Source of the DNA: Methylophaga sp.
GTDB lineage: Bacteria > Pseudomonadota > Gammaproteobacteria > Nitrosococcales > Methylophagaceae
NCBI GenBank assembly: GCA_013139345.1
Contig: WTAY01000204.1
Location: 1 to 13,127 of the forward strand
Direction of reading: 5' to 3'
DNA length: 13,127 nucleotides
Shown here: one piece after another, positions 1 through 5,770 of the stretch
Layout: every line of letters begins with the position of its first letter
Position numbering within the stretch: position 1 is the stretch's first letter
Translations under genes and position numbers: made by a program
The notes under the pieces: generated by a model
Databases searched by the model: none
The model's input: only the letters and a program-made list of their open reading frames with translations
Told to the model about the DNA's origin: nothing

Positions 1-889
1 GATCGAGAGGCATCGTTAAATACAAGACATAAGCCGCTTGTCGCCCAGCAGGAATTTGATTGCCATACGCTTGGCGAATAGCATGATTAATCACACGGTC
101 GCGAATGACTCGGCCATTGATAAAGAAGTGTTGTACATCTGTTTGGGAACGGTGTGCCTCTGCATTCGCAATCCAGCCATGTAGCGTGATGTCATTGTAG
201 TCTTGCTGGAGATACGTACTATTAGTAATGAATGTCTTACCGCATATTTTAGCGATGCGTTGTTGCTGTTGTTCGGGCGTGTTTGCAATGGGTAATTTTA
301 ACTGACTGCTTGCAGAGAATTTGCATAGGAAGCCAACATTAAACTGACTTAATGCGAGACGTTGTAGCGTTGTTAAAATATGATGTTGTTCTGTTTTATT
401 GCTACGTAGAAAATGTCGTCGAGCAGGAAGATTGAAAAACAAATCACGAATTTCAAGTGTTGTGCCTTCAAGGCCTGCTGCTGGAGAAGGTTCGGTACTA
501 TCACCAATAATTTGCCATGCACACTCACTATCAACTTGGCGAGAAGTGATGGTTAAACGAGAGATAGAGGTGATACTTGGCAAAGCCTCGCCACGGAATC
601 CTAAACTGGAAATATGACTAAGTTGTTCACTTGAGTGCAATTTGCTGGTGGCGTGGCGACTAAGAGCAAGACTGAGATCATCACGGTGAATCCCTTTACC
701 ATTGTCTCGAACACGAATAAGTTGGTTTCCAGCACCTTCAATATCAATGTCAATCTGTGTTGCACCGGCATCAATACTATTTTCTACCAGCTCTTTCACA
801 ACCGATGCGGGTCGCTCTATTACTTCACCAGCAGCAATTTGATTAGCAAGGTGTAAGGGAAGGGCATGGATGCGGTTGCTGTCTGACAT
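1..889 (-). CDS. mutL: DNA mismatch repair protein MutL, N-terminal part (cut by window edge)
   Basis: MutL links mismatch recognition by MutS to strand incision and is a GHKL-family ATPase in the cytoplasm. The frame stays open from the ATG at 889 to the window edge, giving about 296 codons. It therefore holds nearly all of the ATPase and transducer region but not the C-terminal dimerisation domain (family proteins are usually 600-680 residues). Visible motifs are the start region LANQIAAGEVIERP, the ATP-binding motif ELVENSIDAGAT (catalytic Glu about residue 33, Mg-binding Asn about 37), DNGKGI, and the lid motif SLGFRGEALPSI. Near the edge, NGRVIRDRVINHAIRQAYG matches the usual MutL transducer sequence. 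The start codon follows the amiB stop by 24 bases; no strong Shine-Dalgarno is seen, so translation may depend on amiB. It is the last gene of the nnr-tsaE-amiB-mutL group inside the window. Truncation is due only to the window boundary. Confidence 0.97.
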   Translation of the reverse strand, partial: MSDSNRIHALPLHLANQIAAGEVIERPASVVKELVENSIDAGATQIDIDIEGAGNQLIRVRDNGKGIHRDDLSLALSRHATSKLHSSEQLSHISSLGFRGEALPSITSISRLTITSRQVDSECAWQIIGDSTEPSPAAGLEGTTLEIRDLFFNLPARRHFLRSNKTEQHHILTTLQRLALSQFNVGFLCKFSASSQLKLPIANTPEQQQQRIAKICGKTFITNSTYLQQDYNDITLHGWIANAEAHRSQTDVQHFFINGRVIRDRVINHAIRQAYGNQIPAGRQAAYVLYLTMPLD

Positions 890-913
890 GTCGTTATTTT
901 AATGATCGCAAGG

Positions 914-2365
914 TTAAGGAATAAGTAATACTTCGCCGATTTTAATGTTTGAGGTCTTCAGATCGTTCGCTTGTTTTAATTGCGTCATGCTGACTTGATA
1001 GCGGTGAGCAATAATACTGAGAGTATCACCTCTGCTCACAGTATGTTGCTGTGGAATTGTGGAGCCTGGAAGTGGGTTTCGTTGAAAGTAATTTCGAATA
1101 CCAGACATCATGGCACGAGCAAGCTTGTTTTGATGACTTGAGCTTTTAAGCTTACGCTCTTCTGCAGGGTTGGAAATAAATGCGGTTTCAACTAATACAG
1201 AGGGAATATCAGGTGATTTTAATACAACAAAAGAAGCGGATTCAACATGTTTTTTATGCACATTCCCCACACGTTTTAAGCCAGACAATACGGTATTTGC
1301 CACTTCTAGGCTGGCTTCTAAACTGGCAGTTTGAGAGAGATCTAATAATACCGAGGCAAGAAGATCATCTTTGTCTTCTAAGCTAATGCCTCCTGCTAAA
1401 TCGGCAGCATTTTCTTTATCGGCTAAGAGTTGGGCTGCTTCACTACTGGCACCGCGTTCAGACAAAACAAAGACGGATGCGCCCCTTGCTTTGGTATTTT
1501 TAAAGGCATCTGCATGTATTGATATAAACATATCAGCATTATTATTTCGGGCTCTTTTTATACGCTGGCGGAGTGTAATAAATATATCTCGGTCTCGCGT
1601 CAAATAAGCACGCATACCGGGTTCTTTATTGACTAGTTTGGCTAGACGTTTCGCGATAGCAAGAACAACTGTTTTTTCTTTTGTCCCGCCTCGACCTAAT
1701 GCGCCAGAATCTTGCCCACCATGGCCGGCATCAATGGCGATAATGATTTGACGCTTAGGCATTGTTTTTGTTGACTTGGTTACCGTCATGATTGGTTCGG
1801 GCTTGGTAATAATTATTTCAGCCGGTTTGGGCGTTACTTGGGGAGGCGTGACGGTTTTAACGGGTGTTGTCGTGACAGTTTTAACAGGCGCTGTTGTAAC
1901 CGTTTTAATCGGATCTGAGGGGGTAATAACCGTTGCGATTACAGGTTTCGGTTTGACCTTTATTTCTTTCACAAGGGACTTTACGGTACTTCTTAAATCA
2001 ATAACTAAGCGATGTGGATAGCCTTGATTGGGCGCGAGTGTTTGGCTCTCATATTTCAGGGGGTGTTTTAAATCAAGCACAATACGGAGGGTGTTTTTAT
2101 CCCATGCAGCATAGCGAATACTATGAAGAGGCGACTGGTTTAGGTCTGGTATTTTTAGGTATGAGGGTTTGATTGTTTGAATGAGATCGATAACGATGCG
2201 TTCAGGATTACTCAGTGTGAATATTGTATATTTTACGCTACGATTTAGGTCAAAAACGAGGCGAGTATTTTCTTTAGATTGCGACAGGCGTAGCCCTTCG
2301 ATGCTTGCCGACCATGTGTTTATCGAAACTGTAAGTAATAGTAAGCTCAGACAAATACGGAGCAT
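914..2365 (-). CDS. amiB: N-acetylmuramoyl-L-alanine amidase AmiB, with AMIN and LysM domains
   Basis: Periplasmic zinc amidase that cuts the amide bond between N-acetylmuramic acid and the stem peptide, splitting septal peptidoglycan during cell separation. The 483-residue product has a signal peptide (about 1-20), an AMIN domain (about 21-127) for septal targeting, a Pro/Thr/Val/Lys-rich linker (about 130-203), an Amidase_3 catalytic domain (about 206-428) and a C-terminal LysM peptidoglycan-binding domain (about 440-483). Zinc ligands are visible as His215 in IDAGHGG, Glu230 and His284 in SIHAD; the catalytic Glu393 is in VETAFISNP. The segment about 305-355 fits the regulatory helix that blocks the active site in AmiB/AmiC until an EnvC-type activator binds (family knowledge; not shown here). 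A good Shine-Dalgarno, AGGAAG, precedes the ATG. The linker carries three tandem 8-residue repeats. It lies between tsaE and mutL, as in E. coli. Confidence 0.96.
   Translation of the reverse strand: MLRICLSLLLLTVSINTWSASIEGLRLSQSKENTRLVFDLNRSVKYTIFTLSNPERIVIDLIQTIKPSYLKIPDLNQSPLHSIRYAAWDKNTLRIVLDLKHPLKYESQTLAPNQGYPHRLVIDLRSTVKSLVKEIKVKPKPVIATVITPSDPIKTVTTAPVKTVTTTPVKTVTPPQVTPKPAEIIITKPEPIMTVTKSTKTMPKRQIIIAIDAGHGGQDSGALGRGGTKEKTVVLAIAKRLAKLVNKEPGMRAYLTRDRDIFITLRQRIKRARNNNADMFISIHADAFKNTKARGASVFVLSERGASSEAAQLLADKENAADLAGGISLEDKDDLLASVLLDLSQTASLEASLEVANTVLSGLKRVGNVHKKHVESASFVVLKSPDIPSVLVETAFISNPAEERKLKSSSHQNKLARAMMSGIRNYFQRNPLPGSTIPQQHTVSRGDTLSIIAHRYQVSMTQLKQANDLKTSNIKIGEVLLIP
1844..1915 (-). 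repeat. Three tandem 24-base repeats in the amiB linker
   Basis: Three in-frame copies of a 24-base unit (1892-1915, 1868-1891, 1844-1867) encode DPIKTVTT, APVKTVTT and TPVKTVTP at residues 151-174 of AmiB. Further degenerate VT/KP-rich sequence follows in the linker. The copies differ at several bases, so they are not a very recent duplication. The number of copies may vary between strains and set the distance between the AMIN and catalytic domains; that is inference. Confidence 0.85.
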
Positions 2366-2425
2366 GTGCTTCTTCCTATGAATTTCAAGAGTGTGATCAT
2401 TATTTATAAAGACAGAAAATAGTTG

Positions 2426-2881
2426 CTAAAGTTGAATCATTTCACACAGTGCTTTCGCTGCTGGAGAGCTTACGGTGAGTTCAGCATTACGAGAATGATT
2501 TTGGTAGCTAAGTGTAATAATGAGATCTGGTTTTGGCAAAAAGTCGCCCCCTTGGCTTGCCCATTCAATAATGCACAGCGAATTATGACTTAAATAATCA
2601 TCGAGTCCAAGATAATCTAGTTCTTCAGGATCGGTTAATCGATATAAATCAAAGTGGAAAATCGCTCTATCTTTAAGAGAATAGTGTTCAACGAGTGTAT
2701 AGGTCGGACTTTTTACATTGCCCTTATGACCTAGCTGGCGGAGTAAACCACGTGTTAAGGTCGTTTTCCCTGCACCGAGATCGCCTTCAAGGTGAATGGT
2801 AAATTGTTGAGAAGGACAATGCTGGGCGATTTGTGCGCCCAGCTTTAATGTGTCTGATTCACTTTCAAGATACAGCTTCAT
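2426..2881 (-). CDS. tsaE: tRNA threonylcarbamoyladenosine biosynthesis ATPase TsaE
   Basis: TsaE (YjeE) is the small cytoplasmic P-loop ATPase that works with TsaD and TsaB to place threonylcarbamoyl on A37 of ANN-decoding tRNAs (t6A). The 151-residue product has the family's usual length. The Walker A motif GDLGAGKTT lies at about 33-41, followed by SPTYTLVEHY, FDLYRLTDPEELDYLGLDDYL (Walker B-like/acidic region) and IEWA, all typical of the family. It starts 17 bases after the nnr stop and ends 60 bases before amiB, so it is the second gene of the operon. Nothing appears damaged. Confidence 0.97.
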   Translation of the reverse strand: MKLYLESESDTLKLGAQIAQHCPSQQFTIHLEGDLGAGKTTLTRGLLRQLGHKGNVKSPTYTLVEHYSLKDRAIFHFDLYRLTDPEELDYLGLDDYLSHNSLCIIEWASQGGDFLPKPDLIITLSYQNHSRNAELTVSSPAAKALCEMIQL

Positions 2882-2898
2882 GAGATGAACGGTTTGAG

Positions 2899-4383
2899 CT
2901 AGTAGATAAGATTAGATAAATGTCTAAGGTGAGGAATAAGATCCATCGCTAACATGCCGCGTTCACCATCTTGCTCTGCAGCTTTATCAGCAGCCATACC
3001 ATGTAGGGTAACCCCGACACATGCAGCATCCATTAATGGGAAACCTTGTGCTAATAAGCCACCAATAATACCGGCAAGAACATCACCCATACCGCCACTT
3101 CCCATACCGGGATTACCCCATGTTGATAAGCGTGTTGGTGCGGTACCGTTATAAATGAGTGTACCCGAGCCTTTCAACACAGCAACACCACCGTAACGTT
3201 TTTGAAGTTCTTGTACTGCTTTGAAGCGATCGGCTTGGATCTCAGCTGAGCTACAGTTTAATAATCGTGCCGCTTCACCCGGATGAGGTGTTAATACCCA
3301 GTTATCGTACTGACGAGGGTTTTTACTCAACATATTGAGGGCATCAGCATCAACCACCATGGGTAGATTGCTTTCAATTGCTTTGTGGAATAACTCTTCG
3401 CCCCACTTGCATTGACCAAGACCAGGACCGACGGTTAATGAGTTAGCACGTTCAATAAGAGGAGCAACATCATTTGTATCTTCGACGCCATAACACATCA
3501 ATTCAGGACGAGCTTGATTCAAAATCGGGCTATGAACTTCTCTGGTTGCGATGCTCACTAAACCTGAGCCTACTCGCGCCCCCGCTTCTGCTGCAACACG
3601 TGCTGCGCCAGGCATACCATGATCACCACCAATGATGAGTAAATGACCATAAAGGCCTTTATGACCTGTTCTTTCTCTAGGGGCTAAGAGCGCACCATCA
3701 TTTTCTAAACTGACACGACGTGCAACGGGTGGGAATTGTTTATACAGTGCTGATGGGATTTGCAGAGAATCAAAGCATACTGAACCACTGTAGTTTGGCC
3801 CCTCGCCAATAAATAAGCCTTTATTTAGACCGATGAAACTTAGGCAAATGGTTGCTTTTACGGCACTGCCCATTGCACTGCCAGTATCTGCATGAAGACC
3901 AGAAGGTACATCTAAAGATAAAACAGGTGCTCGGGTATTTTTATTGATGGCTTCGATGGCTAATTTATAGTCACCATCAATGGTACGGTTAAGGCCAGTA
4001 CCTAATAGTGCGTCAACCATTACATCTGTAGAGGGGAGAGTTCCTTCAAACTGCTGTATTTGCGTCCCAGTTGCGAGCAATGCATCACGAGCAGCAATTG
4101 TTTCAGCGCTCATTTCATCATCGCCGACTTGAAATATAATTACGCGGTAATTTGCTTCTATTGCTTGACGAGCAACTTCAAAGCCATCGCCACCATTGTT
4201 GCCAGTACCACTGATAATAAGTAATCGCTCTGCTTGAGGCCAATGATTCTTAATAGATGATAATGCTGCACTTCCTGCACGAGCCATTAATTTGGCAGTC
4301 GAAACATTGTGTTGCTCTGTAACAATAAGATCTAATTCACGCGTTTGTTTCGCAGTATATAAATCATGTGGCAAATTAAGCAT
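2899..4383 (-). CDS. nnr: Bifunctional NAD(P)H-hydrate epimerase / ADP-dependent NAD(P)H-hydrate dehydratase
   Basis: Repairs hydrated NADH and NADPH: the N-terminal YjeF_N domain interconverts R and S hydrates, and the C-terminal ribokinase-like domain dehydrates the S form using ADP. From the start chosen here (494 residues) the epimerase motif GNNGGDG is at about 61-67 and VDALLGTG at about 123-130. The dehydratase motifs GHKGLYGHLLIIGGDHG, VGPGLGQ, VVDADALNML, LTPHPGE and GNPGMGSGGMGD (catalytic Asp about 434) all follow and are intact. The frame is open from an ATG at 4411-4413, but I prefer the ATG at 4381-4383. It is preceded by TTGGAA at a workable distance, it places the protein start close to that of E. 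coli Nnr (which begins shortly before the PH motif), and the upstream ATG touches the end of the inserted repeat element. It is the first gene of the nnr-tsaE-amiB-mutL unit. Confidence 0.96.
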   Translation of the reverse strand: MLNLPHDLYTAKQTRELDLIVTEQHNVSTAKLMARAGSAALSSIKNHWPQAERLLIISGTGNNGGDGFEVARQAIEANYRVIIFQVGDDEMSAETIAARDALLATGTQIQQFEGTLPSTDVMVDALLGTGLNRTIDGDYKLAIEAINKNTRAPVLSLDVPSGLHADTGSAMGSAVKATICLSFIGLNKGLFIGEGPNYSGSVCFDSLQIPSALYKQFPPVARRVSLENDGALLAPRERTGHKGLYGHLLIIGGDHGMPGAARVAAEAGARVGSGLVSIATREVHSPILNQARPELMCYGVEDTNDVAPLIERANSLTVGPGLGQCKWGEELFHKAIESNLPMVVDADALNMLSKNPRQYDNWVLTPHPGEAARLLNCSSAEIQADRFKAVQELQKRYGGVAVLKGSGTLIYNGTAPTRLSTWGNPGMGSGGMGDVLAGIIGGLLAQGFPLMDAACVGVTLHGMAADKAAEQDGERGMLAMDLIPHLRHLSNLIY

Positions 4384-4412
4384 ACTTTTATTCCAAGTTG
4401 AGATTATGTGCA

Positions 4413-4418
4413 TTTATA
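4413..4418 (-). promoter_or_regulatory. Possible -10 box for nnr formed at the end of the MITE-like element
   Basis: On the minus strand the element end plus flanking bases read TATAAAT. The hexamer TATAAA matches the sigma-70 -10 consensus at five of six positions. It would start RNA near 4406, giving a leader of about 23 bases before the preferred nnr ATG at 4383. I see no good -35 at the right spacing, so this is only a candidate. Confidence 0.25.
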
Positions 4419-4448
4419 CCCATGATACCTGAATATACAGGATTTCAG
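4415..4448 (+). repeat. Left terminal inverted repeat of the MITE-like element
   Basis: This 34-base end is the inverted partner of 4649-4682, with mismatches only at inward positions 17, 23 and 28. The outer 16 bases are identical in both ends, as expected for a transposase recognition site. Confidence 0.85.
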
Positions 4449-4546
4449 CAAGAGAAGAAGCCACACTATTCTAGGCATAAAGGCGTCGGATTAGTCATTC
4501 TAATTCAAGACTTTATAACGACGAAAAGTGTGGCTTATCCTCTTGC
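4448..4546. repeat. Long imperfect hairpin in the left half of the MITE-like element
   Basis: The arms 4448-4466 and 4528-4546 are inverted copies matching at 17 of 19 positions (core AAGCCACAC / GTGTGGCTT). Nested within are ATAAAG at 4477-4482 with CTTTAT at 4511-4516, and ATTAG at 4490-4494 with CTAAT at 4500-4504. Together these would let about 100 bases fold as one long interrupted hairpin, in DNA as a cruciform or in RNA as a stem-loop. Confidence 0.7.
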
Positions 4547-4556
4547 CCTACGGGAA

Positions 4557-4646
4557 CTTATCACGAATGCCAGCGCCGCGTTTCAATGCTTAACAAGGAC
4601 TCGTCATTGCCTGCGCATTGTGCCTTGCTCTGACCTCCGTGATAAG
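4557..4646. repeat. Second inverted-repeat lobe in the right half of the MITE-like element
   Basis: CTTATCACG at 4557-4565 pairs perfectly with CGTGATAAG at 4638-4646. Inside, CAATGC at 4584-4589 can pair with GCATTG at 4615-4620. This is a separate fold from the left lobe, giving the element a two-lobed structure within its terminal repeats. Confidence 0.6.
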
Positions 4647-4648
4647 CT

Positions 4649-4682
4649 CTGAAACCCTGCATATTTAGGTATCATGGGTATA
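4649..4682 (-). repeat. Right terminal inverted repeat of the MITE-like element
   Basis: Reverse complement of the left end at 31 of 34 positions. It finishes 11 bases before the queG start codon, so queG must use sequence in or beside this repeat for transcription or translation signals. Confidence 0.85.
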
Positions 4683-4686
4683 CAAT
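4681..4686 (+). promoter_or_regulatory. Possible -10 box for queG at the right end of the MITE-like element
   Basis: TACAAT overlaps the last two bases of the right terminal repeat and matches the -10 consensus at five of six positions. RNA would begin at about 4693-4694, virtually on the queG ATG. That implies a leaderless message or a start further downstream. The base set at -35 spacing (TGCATA) is weak. Confidence 0.18.
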
Positions 4687-4693
4687 AGCCTGC

Positions 4694-5767
4694 ATGAGTG
4701 AAATAAATACAGCTTTGATAATGAATAATTTGCATGAAAAGATGCAGGAATGGGCTCAATCATTAGGATTTCAGCAGTTGGGTGTTAGTGATATTGATTT
4801 GTCACAGGCTGAATCTCGGTTTGTATCGTGGTTAGAGGCCGGTTTCCACGGTGAAATGGGTTATATGTCTCGACATGGGACGAAGCGAAGTCGGCCTGAT
4901 GAATTAGAAGCTGGAACGGTACGGGTGATAACGGTACGAATGGACTACTTGCCAGAAAATGCGGCAGAATCATGGTCTATTATTAATGATGATCAACTTG
5001 GTTTTATTTCCCGTTATGCCTTGGGGCGTGACTATCATAAATTGATGCGGAAACGCTTGGCGACATTAGCCAAAAAAATAGAGCAAGAAGTAGGTGAAAT
5101 GGGGTTTCGTGTATTTTGTGACAGTGCCCCTGTGATGGAAAAAGCGTTGGCTGAGAAATCAGGTCTAGGCTGGGTGGGCAAACATAGTAATATTTTAAAC
5201 CGTGAACACGGCTCGTATTTCTTTTTAGGTGAAATCTATACTGATTTGCCTTTGCCGGTTACAGCGCCTACATCTGATCATTGTGGTTCATGTACTGCCT
5301 GTATTGATATTTGTCCTACTCAAGCCATTGTTGCGCCTTATAAGGTGGATGCAAGGCGTTGCATTTCATATTTAACCATTGAGCTTAGAGAATCAATTCC
5401 TGTTGAGTTTAGATCGATGATGGGCAACCGTATTTATGGCTGTGATGATTGCCAGTTAATTTGCCCTTGGAATAAATTTGCTCAAGCAACGGTAGAATCG
5501 GACTATTTACCACGCCATGGTCTAGATTCACCCCAGTTATTGGACTTGTTTTCATGGACGGAAGACATGTTTTTATCAAAGCTAGAAGGAAGCCCTATTC
5601 GGCGAATCGGCCATGAAAGTTGGTTACGAAACATTGCCGTGGCATTAGGTAATGCAAAGACATCAACAGAGGTGGTTGAGGCTCTTACAGAGCGATTATA
5701 CTCTGCATCTGACATGGTGAAAGAACATATTATTTGGGCATTAGAGCAGCATCGTCAGAAGCGATGA
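4694..5767 (+). CDS. queG: Epoxyqueuosine reductase QueG
   Basis: Cytoplasmic cobalamin-dependent iron-sulfur enzyme that reduces epoxyqueuosine to queuosine at the wobble base of GUN tRNAs, the last step of that pathway. The 357-residue product carries the QueG active-site segment CDSAPVMEKALAEKSGLGW (catalytic Asp about 143). Eight cysteines for two 4Fe-4S clusters are in CGSCTACIDICP (197, 200, 203, 207), Cys223 in RRCISYLTIE, and GCDDCQLICPWNK (250, 253, 257). The C-terminus is HEAT-like, as in other bacterial forms; E. coli QueG is slightly longer (379). The MSE start resembles that of E. coli and was kept, but no Shine-Dalgarno is visible before it because the MITE-like element ends 11 bases upstream. 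In-frame ATGs at 4721 and 4742 are alternatives. It is divergent from nnr and ends 3 bases from the convergent diguanylate cyclase gene. Confidence 0.96.
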   Translation: MSEINTALIMNNLHEKMQEWAQSLGFQQLGVSDIDLSQAESRFVSWLEAGFHGEMGYMSRHGTKRSRPDELEAGTVRVITVRMDYLPENAAESWSIINDDQLGFISRYALGRDYHKLMRKRLATLAKKIEQEVGEMGFRVFCDSAPVMEKALAEKSGLGWVGKHSNILNREHGSYFFLGEIYTDLPLPVTAPTSDHCGSCTACIDICPTQAIVAPYKVDARRCISYLTIELRESIPVEFRSMMGNRIYGCDDCQLICPWNKFAQATVESDYLPRHGLDSPQLLDLFSWTEDMFLSKLEGSPIRRIGHESWLRNIAVALGNAKTSTEVVEALTERLYSASDMVKEHIIWALEQHRQKR

Positions 5768-5770
5768 CAT

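Larger units (their letters stand above)
4415..4682. mobile_element. MITE-like element with 34-base terminal inverted repeats, no coding capacity
   Basis: The 268-base segment is bounded by inverted repeats at 4415-4448 and 4649-4682 that match at 31 of 34 positions. Both ends read TATACCCATGATACCT from the outside inward. If the outermost TA at each end is the duplicated target, the element would fit the TA-target habit of IS630/Tc1-mariner-type transposases; this is inference from the ends only. No transposase or credible gene lies inside. Internally it has two further inverted-repeat lobes (4448-4546 and 4557-4646). It occupies nearly all of the gap between the divergent genes nnr and queG, leaving 31 bases on the nnr side and 11 on the queG side. 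It is probably one of several copies in the genome, but copy number cannot be seen here. Confidence 0.82.

Noticed and set aside
91..288. 65-codon minus-strand frame near the left edge
   Set aside because: It lies within mutL in a different frame; the mutL frame shows conserved motifs along its whole length.
399..856. Two plus-strand open frames of 72 and 73 codons
   Set aside because: Both are antisense shadows of the conserved mutL ATPase domain.
1776..2021. 81-codon plus-strand frame rich in Val, Thr and Gly
   Set aside because: It is the antisense image of the repetitive amiB linker; amiB on the other strand is clearly the real gene.
4411..4413. ATG at 4413 as the nnr start
   Set aside because: It abuts the MITE-like element, lacks a clear ribosome binding site and adds ten residues not expected from E. 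coli Nnr; the ATG at 4383 is better placed.
4398..4652. 84-codon open frame on the plus strand inside the nnr-queG gap
   Set aside because: It runs through the terminal repeat and both hairpin lobes of the MITE-like element; its sequence is dictated by the repeats and it has no ribosome binding site. Such frames are commonly mis-annotated as hypothetical proteins.
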